Shown one piece after another: positions 43,321-54,283 of a stretch of 64,000 nt of DNA. A program made the translations under genes and the position numbers. The stretch comes from Limnanthes douglasii subsp. nivea. Its lineage: Eukaryota; Streptophyta; Magnoliopsida; Brassicales; Limnanthaceae. Within the stretch, counting starts at the first letter, position 1, and each line of letters begins with the position of its first letter. A model generated the notes under the pieces. That model had not been told where the DNA came from, ran no database searches, and saw only the letters and a list, made by a program, of their open reading frames with translations. Location of the stretch: the NCBI GenBank assembly GCA_036936605.1, contig JAUPFV010000005.1, positions 189,098,958 to 189,162,957 on the forward strand. The letters run 5' to 3'.

Positions 43321-46300
43321 ATGGAACTTGAAATTGTTCTTTGTCTAGGAACTTTGCTTCCATCCCGCCCAAGAGATTTGTACGCAAGACCTTTGATTCT
43401 ATATTCGTCGGGGATACCTAATGTATTTATAAACAATTATTTTTATTTATATGTTTTATTTTTAAACCGAAATAACATCTTATTTTGTGGTAATTTATCA
43501 AAAATAAATTTCTCCCCTCTCTCCTCTTTGCTGAATCCCAACGGCTACTTTCCAACCTTCTGGCTCTTCCATGGAATCCTCTAGGATGTAGTCACCTTTG
43601 AGTTGTTTGATGGTTCCTTAAAAAATCATCCCCAAGGTGATTGTTATCTCGAAGGAACCAGATGAAAATTCGTATCATTTTTTTTAGTTTACTGGGCTTC
43701 CTCTGATGAATCTAGTCCTCTCAAAGTCTTACCTTTCATATCCTCTATTCAACCTCTTCAGATGGTTGAGATAGAATTAAAAGTTGTAGATGTCATCATC
43801 TTCATCCTATCTGTGAACCAGGTTGCTTTTATCCTGCTCCTAGATTTTGTGGTCTTCTCATATGCCTCTCCTCTATTGAAGTCCAAGGTGAAGCTCTCTC
43901 GACCTTCCACCCACCTTTATCCTCTTCTGGCTTGCTGTCTCTCCAAATCTCATTCCCATTTGCCCAAAGTCCTTTTCTATACTCATCATTCTACAAGCTC
44001 CTTATCCTTTAGTCTCCCTCCTTATAAATCTTTCACAACCTTTAGTCTTAGTCCTAGCATTTGCATCTCTCCCCTTCCTGGTCTGTTCTTTATTTCCCCA
44101 ATAAGTCATTTCTCTAATCCAGTTATCTTTTGCTCTGCTGTTGGTTACTGCCTTGGTAACTCAGTTAGGGTCACTTACCCTAACTTAGTTACCTTATCCC
44201 AGTCCTTTCCCAGCCAGGTCTTACCCAATGGTAACTTATTATATGGAATTCCATCTTCTGTCCAGCTAAACCCTAGGCCTCTTTCCCCCTTCTTTTTTAG
44301 GGTAACCCCCAAACCCTCTTTACACTGTCTTCAATCTCCCTCCTCTCTTTCATTCCTCTTCAAGCTAATGTCATATTCCCCATCTTTAAAGTATTATCTG
44401 ACCTCCCCATGTCTGTCATCCTTTAACCCTTTCTTTACCCCTTCATTGAGCTCTATGTCGACTCTAAGGCATTTGGGAATTTTCCTCGTATAGTACTGAC
44501 ATATCTCCTTTGTTAGAGTCTGCTAGCCTATTGTTCTATTTTCTCTTCCTGATAACTCTTCCTTTCTCTCCTATTTAACTCCTAAGCCTCTTCTCTGTTT
44601 TCTTCAAATCTTTTCCTCAAGCTCTATCAAGTTTAAAATTAAATACTCTTAAAAAGCTTACCTGTTGCTGTCTTCCATGGCTCCTCTGGTTCTCTCAGAC
44701 CGGCTCAACCTTTGGGGAAACCTGGCACGTTCTCTCCAATTCGTACTGATGATTTTTCTTCGTCCGTGGCTTCGTTTCCCTCTTCATTGATTCATCCTCT
44801 AGTTGGTGATGCACTGGCATCTCCTTCGCCAGTTCCTATCCCCCACCATGGTCCTCAGATCTCCTCCTCTGAGCCCTCAGGTTACCACCAAATTTCTTCG
44901 ACTCATGAAGATTTCGTCAAGCACACCCTTGCTCTGGCCTATCATCATATGGAGTCTTGTCAAGGTTCGATTCTGTTCCAAAATCTCCCCTCGCCTAACC
45001 TGAAACCATATTTCCAGTCGCCGGTTCAGTGTAACCCTGTGCTTCCCAAGCTGGTTTCTCGACTGCTAACAATCTTCCCGCCCCCCTCCCTCCGGTGGTG
45101 ATTCCCAATGGAGTAGAGCCTTCTGCTCCCTCAAAAACCTTCTACGAAAACCTTGTTGATTCCTTTCACGCTCCTCCTGCGAATTCGAAGACTCTGTCGG
45201 TGTCTGGTGAATTTGACCAGAACTTTGCTTTAGATCGCTCTGGTCGTTTGATACTTCCCGTTCACCCTCCCTCGATTATACCTAGATATCTCTCCCAATA
45301 ATATCCTACTAGTTGCAATAGTGTTTACCCAGAAGCCCACCATGTCGTATATGCTTCACCTTCCTCTGGTAACTTCTCTCCGGTGTCTGGTAACTCGAAG
45401 CTAGGGTTTTCTTCCCATCCTGAAGCCTCACTTCAGAGAACTGATCCCCTCTCATCGTGGAATAAGTCGTCTCCCTCTCAGATTATTCGATCTGAGAATC
45501 GGTCTTCTTCTCAGGGTACTCCGGTTATCTCCTCAGGCCATGATTGCAGTGGTTTCATCGGTGGTTTGCTGAGTGAAAGCGAAAAGTCTCTCCCTTCTGG
45601 TCTGGGTAATTTGCGTAGCTCAAACCCTTCTGTCTCTTCTCTGGGTGTTGGGCTATCAGGACAACAATCTGGATTGATGGGCCGAGCCACTTCTCTTATT
45701 GGTCAGACCAAAGTGAACTTTGGCAATGCGGGGAAAGGCCCAAATGGAAGAAAATATTTAAATAAGCTGGCCCAAGCTCACAAAGTTCCTTCAAAGGATC
45801 CTATCATTCATGCTAGTCGTTTGGGTAAATCCATTTCAAAATCTAAACCAGATTTAATTTCTCCCTCTTCTTATGCTAGTGTGGTAGCGAGCCATCTTGA
45901 CAATCGTTCTCCATTAGTCATTGGTCTTAACCCAATGAAGCATGATGGAAAATATTTCATTTTGAATGAGTCGGCTATGGGAACTCCAGATTTATGGAAG
46001 GCTTGTTTGTCGGGTTACTTCCTTACTCAACCCAACAATTTTACCCTTCTCAAAGCAAACGTGGAATATTTATGGAGAAAGTATGGTCTCTTAGATTTTA
46101 AACCTCTTCCCGAAGGCTACTTCCTTTTCAAATTTGGATCTGAGGAAATGGCCAAAAGAGTTTTGGAAAGGGCCCATTGTCATTTTGGAAGTAATTTAAT
46201 CATTCTCAAGAATTGGGATCCTCTCTCAATTTTCATTAAAGATTTTCATAAGGAAGTCCCTATTTGGGTTAAGGTTTTCAATCTCCCCTTGGAATTATGG

Positions 46301-46430
46301 ACTGCTGAGGGTTTTAGCAAAATTGGCTCGGTACTAGGCACTCCCTTATATGTAGATCACCAAACGGAAAGGATGGAAAAACTTTGTTTTGCCTGAATTT
46401 GTATTATGATCACTTCTGGTTCGCCTATCT
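43321..46430 (+). pseudogene. LINE-B ORF1 region (DUF4283-like)
   Basis: The recognisable part is the open frame 45383-46396 (337 codons). Ser-rich residues 1-130 are followed by PSSYASVVASHLDN, then the DUF4283-type fold: KHDGKYFILNESAMGTPDLW, CLSGYFLTQPNNF, LPEGYFLFKFGSEEMAKRVL, NWDPLSIFIKDFHKEVPIW, ELWTAEGFSKIGSVLGTPLY. A stop after MEKLCFA cuts it where the knuckle region should start; downstream ITVNFEYQGLPPQRLSRCPL suggests a remnant with no complete CCHC. Upstream, 43321-45300 is pyrimidine-rich with Ser/Pro-rich open frames in more than one phase, probably the decayed N-terminal half. Confidence 0.65.
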
Positions 46431-46691
46431 GATCGGAGCTAACATTCAAGATTAGTGGTAAACTCATCACGGTAAATTTCGAGTATCAAGGGCTCCCTCC
46501 TCAGAGATTGAGCCGCTGCCCTCTAGTGGCAATTTTCGTCATTTTCTTGAAGATATCGAGGAGGTAGAAAGTGGTGAGGAGGTTGACTCACCTCCAAAAA
46601 GGATCTGCTCAGCGAATGCAAAGGATAAGGGTATTTTGGGTTTGTCCTCCGACAGGACCTTCGACTAGAGCATTGTAAGTTTTATTTTTCT

Positions 46692-47480
46692 ATGAATATT
46701 GCATCTTGGAATGTTCGAGGCCTAAATGAACCCATTAGGCAAAAAGATATCACTGATTATATTATTAGTAATAGTATCTCATTGTTAATTCTAGTAGAAA
46801 CTAAAGTCCATCTGTATAAAGTATATAATATTATCATGAAGATGGTTCCTTTTTGGCATGTCCTAACCAATCACTCAGACCATCCTTTAGGTAGAATTTG
46901 GATTATCTGAAATCGCAGTGTAATTACTAATTCTAGGTTATCCCAATCCTCCCAATTCATTCATTGCATGACCAAATGCCACAATTTTGATGCTTCTTTC
47001 AGATTTTCTGCTATTTATGCCTTTAATGAACCTGCTGATCGAGTTCAACTCTGGAATGATTTAATTACTATCTCCAAGGTAGATAATCTCATTCCATGGG
47101 TTTCTCTCGGTGATTTTAACGCCATCCGTCACCCGGATGAGCGTTTAGGTTCCTCTGAAAATTGGAACTCATCCATTGACAACTTTAACAATTGTTGCTT
47201 CCTCTATGAGTTCAGTGATCTTCGATCCACTGGTTTCCAATTCACCTGGATCAATAAGCAACATGAGAATCCTATCCTTTCTAAGCTTGATCGAGTTCTG
47301 GTCAACCCTGTTTGGGACGATCTTTTCCCAATGTCTTTCGCCCACTATAGCTTTTTTCGTACCTCTGACCACACTACGGTTAAGCTTAACTTGGGTTTTC
47401 CTCGACCTAAGCGTCCCAAACCGTTTAAATCCTTCAATATGTGGCAAACTCACCCGCAATTTAAAAATATTCTTTCCTAA
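46692..47480 (+). pseudogene. LINE-B ORF2: endonuclease domain
   Basis: Starts MNIASWNVRGLNEPIRQKD, the standard N-terminus with catalytic Asn, then LLILVETKVHLYKVYNI with the catalytic Glu. A stop after LGRIWII at 46908 splits it. The second open piece (46968-47480) reads FRFSAIYAFNEPADRVQLW, WVSLGDFNAIRHPDERLG, LSKLDRVLVNPVWDDLFP and FFRTSDHTTVKLNLG, i.e. the GDFN, LDR and SDH motifs. All catalytic residues are readable, so only the stop codons (46908 and 47478) stand between this copy and an intact domain. It nicks target DNA for priming. Confidence 0.85.
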
Positions 47481-47510
47481 AATTAGAATAACCCCATTTT
47501 TTCTAAAGGT

Positions 47511-49782
47511 ATGCGTCTTATCAGAGAAAAACTCATGAGACTTCAGTCTGAGCTCAAACGGATCAATCGTAAAGAGTTTAGTGACATTAGCAACAGGGTT
47601 CTGAATGCACAAAAAAGATTATTTCTAGCGCAATCCAACCTGGCTAATGATCCGTTAAATCCTCTCATTGTCTCGGATGAATATGAGGCTTCTTCTTCTT
47701 TCATCTTTCTTAGTCGGGCCGAAGAATCCTTTCTAAAGCAAAAATCCAGAGAAAACTGGATCAAGCTTGGGGATAAAAAAACTAAATTCTTCCATAACAA
47801 TATTAAGGCTCGACTCTTCCGTAACAAAATTGTTTCCATTAACAATGAGTATGGAGTCACCGTCTCAACTCGTAATTCAGTTGCTAATGTTTTTGTAAGA
47901 TACTTTGAGACCTCTCTTGGTATGGGTCATTCTGATGGCTAGCCGGGTTTGGAAACTGTCTCCTCCCTTCTTAATTCTAAAATCTCTAATTCTGACAAGG
48001 AATCTATGACCCGTGAGATCTATTGTGAAAAGATTAAATCTGCATTGTTCAGTATAGACAACAACAAATATTCGGGTCCGGATGGTTTCAATTCCTCTTT
48101 CTTTAAATTCAATTGGAACATTGTTGGTCAGGACATCTGTAACGGTGTTCTTGAATTCTTCCACTCTGAATCTTTGGACCCCTTTTGGAGCTCCACGTTT
48201 ATTGCCCTCATCCTTAAAAAGGACTCCCCCTCTAGTTCTTCTGATTTTAGACCTATTGCTCTTTGTAATGTTCTTTACAAAGTCATTTCCAAAATTCTGG
48301 CTAATAGAATTAAGGATTCTTTCCCCTACCTGATTGATAATTCTCAATCGGCTTTTGTCAAAGGAAGGAACATTTCGGATAATATTCTTTTATCCCAGGA
48401 TTTTGTGAGGTTATCATTCCAATCATAATGGCAAAAGGATTGCTCTCAAAATCGACCTTATGAAAGCCTTTAACAGTGTCAGATAACATCTCATTCTCGA
48501 CATCCTTGTTGCTATGAACTTCCCTGAGAAGATGATCTCCTGGATAATCAAATGCATCTCTTCTCCTTCTTATTCCATCAATATTAATGGAGACCCCCAT
48601 GGTAATATAAAAGGTAGAAAAGGATTGAGAAAAGGAGACCCCCTCTCTCCTTTTCTCTTTGTTCTTGTCATGCAAGTCCTTTCCAGCATTCTCAAGGAGA
48701 AAAGCAAGGATAACAATTTTCGATTCCACTGGAAATGCCAGAAGCTAAAAATCATAAATCTTTGCTTTGCAGACGATCTAATGATTTTTTGCCATGGTGA
48801 CGTCAAGTCCCTCTCCGTTATTCTCGAGGCTCTAAATGAGTTCCATTCCCTCTCGGATCTTAAAGTCAATCCTTCTAAAAGTCACATCTTTCTCTCCGGT
48901 ATTGACGATTCCCTCTGTGAGGAAATTCTTTCCATCATCGGTTTTCCGGAAAGATCTCTGCCTGTAAAATACTTAGGTGTTCCCCTTCTCACTAGTCGTT
49001 TATCTCACTTGGACTTTCGCCCTCTCCTTCACAAAGTTACCTCACGAATTGACTCGTGGACCTTTAAACATCTGTCTTACGCTGGTAGGCTTCAGCTTAT
49101 TAAATTTGTTTTATTCGCTGGTCAGGTTTATTGGTCTTCCATTTTTATCCTTCCCTCTAGAATAATCAAAGAACTATCCCAATACCTTCGTCGTTTTCTT
49201 TGGTCGGGTTCTGCTATGAAAATCTATGGTGCTAAAGTAGCATGGTCTATGGTTACTTTGCCCACTTTGGAGGGCGGCCTTGGGATTTTGGACCTCAAAA
49301 TCTGGAATCAGGCGGTTGTCCTTAAGCACCTTTGGTCTCTCATAAGTAATAATGATCAATCCATCTGGTGTGATTGGATTAAAGTTGAAAAAATCAAATC
49401 CGCTAATTTCTGGCATCTTCCAATTGGATCCTCTCCTTCTTGGATCTGGAGGAAAATTCTTCATCTTCGCCCCTTGGCTAGTAATCTGTACAGGGTGGCC
49501 ATTGGCAATGGTTCGAGTACCTCCTTCTGGTATGATCCTTGGCTTCTTTCCTCTACTCTGGCCTCATACTATGGATATAACATCATTGCCGACTCTAGAC
49601 TTGGGAAGAACCTCAAGGTCTCGGACATCATTCAAGATGGAAGTTGGAACTGGCCTGCAAACCTCAGATCTGCGCGAGCTCGAAGTCGTGAAAGCTATAG
49701 AGAAATCCAATCGCTAATCCTCTCTCTCCCTCCCTCCAATATTGAATCCAATGACATTCCTTTTTGGACGGCGAAGAAATGA
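47511..49782 (+). pseudogene. LINE-B ORF2: reverse transcriptase, one frameshift
   Basis: Linker (47511-47942): LQSELKRINRKEFSDISN, ENWIKLGDKKTKFFHNNIK. A stop at 47940 follows, then RT fingers (47949-48428): KYSGPDGFNSSFFKFNW, FRPIALCNVLYKVISKILA, QSAFVKGRNISDNI. Near 48420 the frame shifts; IALKIDLMKAFNSVR holds the first catalytic Asp and is followed by a stop. From 48514 a 422-codon frame carries GRKGLRKGDPLSPFLFVLVM, the catalytic box NLCFADDLMIFCHGD, VNPSKSHIFLSGI, VKYLGVPLLTSRL and SYAGRLQLIKFVL. Catalytic residues are complete. It ends in a stop at 49780. Confidence 0.85.
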
Positions 49783-50270
49783 TGTAATTTCTTCTCTATC
49801 AAAGACACATATCTCGTTATCCGTCTTCCCCATCCTAAAGTAGGGTGGGCCGGGTTAGTCTGGAATATATTTAATATTCCTCGTCACTCCTTTATATTAT
49901 GGTCCGCTATTTGGGGCAAGCTTGCCACGAAAGACAAGCTGGTCAGTTGGGGCTATAATATCCCGACTGATTGTGCCCTCTGCAACTCTGATGTCGAAAC
50001 TATCCCTTACATTCTTTTTTAGTGTAGCTTCACTCAGAGTATCTGGACCTTCACTAGTTTTAAACTAGACTTCCCCTTTACGGCCTCTTGCTGGCATTCT
50101 TGGATAAATGAAGCGTCAAAATGGTCACAATCTCGTAACCATAGTATTTGGCATGCTGGCTTTGCCGCGGTAATTTACCACGTTTGGAAAGAGATGGATT
50201 AAAAAATCTTAGGTTCACCTCCATCGCTAGCCTCCATGGTTTCTCGTTGCATCCTTTCGGATCTACGATT
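49783..50270 (+). pseudogene. LINE-B ORF2: zf-RVT domain and C-terminus
   Basis: After the stop at 49780 the same protein continues: WAGLVWNIFNIPRHSFILW, SAIWGKLATKDKLVSWG, then CALCNSDVETIPYILF*CSF. This is zf-RVT (C-x2-C then usual H and C; the His position reads Tyr, and a stop lies just before the last Cys). WHAGFAAVIYHVWKEMD*K closes the C-terminus, as in plant LINEs lacking RNase H. Three point stops interrupt it. Confidence 0.75.
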
Positions 50271-50524
50271 TAGATTCCATGGCTCCAAGATTGGCTGGCC
50301 TATTTAATCTCTGTATTAATTTTGTTCTGTTTGAATTGCAGGTTTCGAGAAGAGTATCCATGTCGTCCTCACACTGCCGTGGCGATTCTATATGGAAGTG
50401 TACGACTACTATCTCCGATGTCCCTGATCTCCACTTCGTATTATCAGTGCTCCCCTACTTTTCGGACTATATCGTATTCTATTATGTTTGGGTGAAATGT
50501 TGTATCTTTTTTCCCCAAGTCTAG

Positions 50525-50691
50525 TTAGACGGTATTACTCGGGGTATGCCTTAGTTTCTCTATATGAACCACTTTTCAAGTTAGACTGTATTACTCGGGT
50601 ATGCCTTAGTTTCTCTATATGAACCACTTTTCAAGTTAGACTGTATTACTCGGGGTATGTCTTAGTTTCTCTGTATGAACCACTTTTTAAT
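50525..50691 (+). repeat. 55-56-bp tandem repeat, three units, in LINE-B 3' UTR
   Basis: Units start at 50525, 50581 and 50636: TTAGAC-G/T-GTATTACTCGG, GTATGCCTTAGTTTCTCT, ATATGAACCACTTTTCAAG. The units differ at only a few bases. The array ends about 20 bases before the A tail. Confidence 0.9.
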
Positions 50692-50879
50692 TAATTAAAA
50701 GCTTTATTACACAAAAAAAAATTCAAATATGCATTAAAATATAATATATTTTTAGTATAAGAACACGATGTTCGCTTGTTACAAACATGGATTAAACAAA
50801 ATCCGTAAGAAGACAATTTTGTTTTGCAAATCAAAAGTTTACTAAAAGGAATGTGTTTATGTTGAACATCACCGATAAC

Positions 50880-51262
50880 TCAAAATCTATGGTGTCTTTT
50901 AACCGAACTAAATAGCTTCTTCACCCGTTTTCTTTTCTTTACCGGCAGAGTTGGGATAGGGACCTGGGCTGTAGGAAACCCACTAAATGCCTTCAACATA
51001 TTATTATACATTTCGTCTTGATTCTCTGCCGGAATGTCATCAACAACCTAGTGAAAAACACATTTAAATGTTAAAATTATTAACCACCTTAAAAACGTAA
51101 GAAACATGTTTAACGAAAAGAAACATACATTTATAAAGGAATCCTTAGTTAAGGGTCGGTCCAACCCTGCCATCCAAACTTCAGCACAAGCGACTGGTGG
51201 TTCGAGTAGTTTTCTCGAAATTCCCTTGATTATACGTCCCAAAAAACGAGAATCACAGGTCA
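50880..51262 (-). pseudogene. Two spliced exons of an unidentified gene joined to copia-2
   Basis: Minus strand. Exon 1 (about 51262-51129) reads RFLGRIIKGISRKLLEPPV, ACAEVWMAGLDRPLTKDSF, IN. A GT donor at 51128 (AAT|GTATGT) and an AG acceptor at 51048 (CACTAG) enclose an 81-base AT-rich intron. Exon 2 (51047-50880, 56 codons including the stop) reads VVDDIPAENQDEMYNNMLK, AFSGFPTAQVP, then a basic tail VKKRKRVKKLF. The join is phase 0 and open across the splice. The upstream part is replaced by copia-2 RNase H at about 51262. I do not recognise the protein; the basic tail could be a nuclear signal. Confidence 0.5.
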
Positions 51263-52281
51263 ATAGACCGGTACTCTGCTTCAGCGGAAGACAATGCAAC
51301 AACACCTTGTTTCTTAGTCTTCCATGAAACATGAGAATCACCCAAGAACACCATCCAACCACTCACACTACGCCGAGTCTTAGGACAGCCAGCCCAATCA
51401 GAGTCACACCATCCTGTTAGAGTGAGATTACAACTACTTGGCAGAAGAATTCCCTGATTCGGGCTTCCTTTTAGATAACGAAGAACTCGCAATGAAGCCT
51501 GCCAGTGATCCTCCTGTGGTTTCTGAAGAAACTGAGATAAAATATGTACCGAAAAACAGATATCTGGAAGTGTAAATGCCAAATAAATCAGTCTTCCCAC
51601 CAACCTGCGGTACGCAGACCCGTCAATTAGTATCGCCGACTCGCTTTTGCCGAGCTGCTGATTTTGTTCCATGGGAAACTGTGCAGGCTTGGTGCCAAGT
51701 AAACCTGTCTCAGAAATAATAGCCAGAGTATATTTACGTTGGCAGAGAAAGATACCCGTGGGACCCCGTGCTACTTCAACTCCAAGAAAATATTTGAGAC
51801 GACCTAAGTCCTTCATATGAAAGCAAGTGCTCAAGTATTTCTTAAACTCCACAAATGCACCAGGGTTATTCCCGGATAGAATGAAATCATCAACGTACAC
51901 CAAAACATGCATACGACAACCACTCGTGGAATAAGAGAATAAAGAATAATCTGAATAGGACTGAACAAACCCATACCTCTTCAGTGCAACCACTAACTTG
52001 GCAAACCAACACCAAGGTGCCTGCTTCAGCCCATACAACGATTTGTGAAGGCGACAGACCTGTCCTTCATGCCCTCTATCAAAGCCTGGAGGAATTTTCA
52101 TGTAAACCTCCTCATCTAGATCACCATGCAGAAAAGCAATGTGTACATCCATTTGATGTAGTTCCCAATTCTGAGCTGCTGCAACCGCTAAGAAAAGACG
52201 TACAATAACCATCTTGGCAACCGGGGTAAAAATCTCTATATAATCAACCCCTTCTACTTGATGATTACCAAACACGACCAA
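51253..52281 (-). pseudogene. Copia-2 RT and truncated RNase H
   Basis: 342 open codons: FTPVAKMVIVRLFLAVAAAQ, LHQMDVHIAFLHGDLDEEVY (first catalytic Asp), LYGLKQAPWCWFAKL, HVLVYVDDFILSGNN (catalytic box intact), YFLGVEVARGPTGIFLCQRK, then RNase H: LVGRLIYLAFTLPDICFSV, GWCDSDWAGCPKTRRSVSGW, KKQGVVALSSAEAEYRSID. RNase H is cut directly after its Glu-bearing motif; the CDN and HI-x-x-DxH parts are missing. The N-terminal RT piece (HWIYKTKYHADGRVERLKA) lies in another frame around 52281-52400. Confidence 0.85.
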
Positions 52282-52401
52282 ACGAGCTTTGAGGCGCTCT
52301 ACTCTCCCATCCGCATGATATTTAGTTTTATAAATCCAATGACTCCCCCAAAGCTTTCTTCCCTGGAGGTAGATGTGCCAAGGTCCAAGTATGATTATCC
52401 T

Positions 52402-53253
52402 CTAGTGCCTGAATCTCCTTTGCATTGCCTCTCTCCAACCAGGATGTCGCATAGCCTCTCGGAATGACTTAGGTTCATCCCCAGAGGTAATAGCCGCAAG
52501 AAAAAAGTGGTGTGCCAAAGAAAAACGAGAACTATCTATATAATGAGTGAGAGGATAAGGCATACCTTGATCAGGAGATGGACTAGAACTAGGACCAGGA
52601 GAAGTAGATGGTGCTGAATATACTACTGTAGTCATCACAAAATCCGCCAAACGAGTAGAAGGAATTTTACTACGCTTTCCTCGTCCAAGGTCTGAAGAAA
52701 TACCCGAAGTATCTGAAATAACGTAAAAAACTATTGGCGAATCTGAGACACCGTTGTCACCAACCTGAGGCGAAGGTTGCACATCACCAACCTCGGCAAC
52801 CTCCGCTAGTGGTGCTACCAAAGGGACGTCGCTATCCGGTGACACTTCATCGTCAATCGTCGAGGTCTTCTCAACCTTTTCCCAAAACTCAGAAGCAGTA
52901 GGAGGAGGTGCAGTGACTTCAATCTCATGACAACCCAACTCAGAGAACGCAGGAGTAGATGCAAATGGAAATATATGTTCAAAAAATTTCACATCTCGGG
53001 AAATAAAATAATCTTGACTCTCCAAATCATATACTTTCCAGCCTTTTTTTCCATATGGGTAGCCCACAAAAACACATCGATGACTACGACTCGAAAACTT
53101 GTTACCCTTAGACCTCTGATCATGCACATAATATACATACCCAAACATACGAAGCTCAGAGTAGACGGGAGGCACACCAAAAAGTATCTCAAATGGAGTC
53201 TTAGAACCCAAAAATTGAGAAGGAGTTCTATTAATAAAATACCCGGCAGTCAA
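52402..53253 (-). pseudogene. Copia-2 integrase C-terminus and linker to RT
   Basis: 283 open codons: TAGYFINRTPSQFLGSKTP, ELRMFGYVYYVHDQRSKGN, SHRCVFVGYPYGKKGWKVY, DLESQDYFISRDVKFFE. These are the conserved end of the copia integrase region. An acidic, Pro/Ser-rich linker follows, then SFREAMRHPGWREAMQRR, the conserved lead-in to RT. It starts in a frame different from the integrase core, with breaks between 53253 and 53335, and loses frame again at 52402. Confidence 0.8.
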
Positions 53254-53334
53254 AATACACTCTCCCTAAAATTTAACAGGTAAGTTACCCTGAAACCTGA
53301 GAGCACGAGAAACATTCAAAATATGTCTATGTTT

Positions 53335-54252
53335 CTATTCAACCCTACCATTCTGCTGAGGAGTACCCACGCATGAAGATTGAAAAATAATACCCAACTC
53401 ATAAAAAGTACGACGTACAGAGAAAAATTCAGTGCCATTGTCACTGCGTACTGTCTTAACAACTCTATTAAATTGTTTCTTAGCCATTGCAAGAAAATGT
53501 AAAAACATGGAAGTTACTTCTGATTTCTCAGCCAACAAATAAATCCATACAGCCCGTGAGTAATTATCAACAATAGTGAGAAAATATCGCGCACCACAAG
53601 AAGAAAAAGTATGATAAGGACCCCACAGATCACAATGAATTAATTCAAAACAAGCAGCCGCTTTAGAATCACTGACAGAAAAAAATTCACGAGTCTGTTT
53701 AGCTCGAAAACAAATATCACGAGTACTAGAAACAAAAGGTAAAGATTGAACTATCTTAGCTGAGGGATGTCCCAACCTACGATGCCACAACTCAGCATCA
53801 CTATCAACCACTGCAGCACTATAAACTTTGGTCTTCACAATACTGCTGAAATGGTATATTCCACCTCTCCGCTCACCCAGTCCAATCACCGTCCCTGATC
53901 GTCGATCCTTAATAAGACAACCAAACTTAACAAAGTAGACAATACAATCTAGATCATCAGTCAAGTGGGATACTGAAAACAGAATACATGTAAGCTTGGG
54001 AACCAAAAATACATTCTGCAAAGACAACTGACAAGACAAACGCACACTACCACAATGTGTAGCAGTAACCTGAGAACCATCAGGTAGAGATACTACACAG
54101 GCTGGCATAACAGTAACATTACGCAATAAAGAGATGTCACCTGTCATATGATTAGAAGCCCCAGTATCAATAATCCAAGGGGTACTGAACAACTCACCAC
54201 TTAGAAGCTCATCAGTCTGGGAAACTTTGTCTGTCGAAAAAAGGGAAAGCAA
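53335..54252 (-). pseudogene. Copia-2 protease and integrase core
   Basis: 305 open codons. Protease: PWIIDTGASNHMTGD at about residue 25. Pre-integrase: ELWHRRLGHPSAKIVQSL and CFRAKQTREFF, where the usual C-x2-C is weakened. Integrase core: FELIHCDLWGPYHTFSSCG (first Asp), KTVRSDNGTEFFSVRRTF (second Asp), GTPQQNGRVE (catalytic Glu) followed at once by a stop. The catalytic triad is therefore intact, unlike copia-1 and element C. It is separated from gag by a frameshift and a stop near 54255-54290. Confidence 0.85.
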
Positions 54253-54283
54253 CTACTGCAACTGACCAGAAAGACGAGAAGCC

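Larger units (their letters stand above)
43300..50721 (+). mobile_element. LINE-B, nearly full-length L1-type element without RNase H
   Basis: ORF1 region, endonuclease, RT and zf-RVT follow in order on the plus strand, then a 3' UTR with a three-unit tandem repeat and a 9-base A tail (50713-50721) preceded by AATTAATTAAAAGC. No RNase H follows zf-RVT. Its sequence is much less decayed than LINE-A or LINE-C. The 5' end is approximate. No clear target duplication was found beside the A tail. Confidence 0.85.

Noticed and set aside
43762..44493. 243-codon Ser/Pro/Leu-rich frame, considered as a membrane protein
   Set aside because: Hydrophobicity follows from the pyrimidine-rich plus strand upstream of LINE-B ORF1; no signature and neighbouring frames look alike.
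47169..47612. Minus-strand frames antisense to LINE-B ORF2, considered as antisense genes like the aORFs
   Set aside because: Unlike the Tat aORFs they lie fully over conserved endonuclease/RT coding and show no motif.
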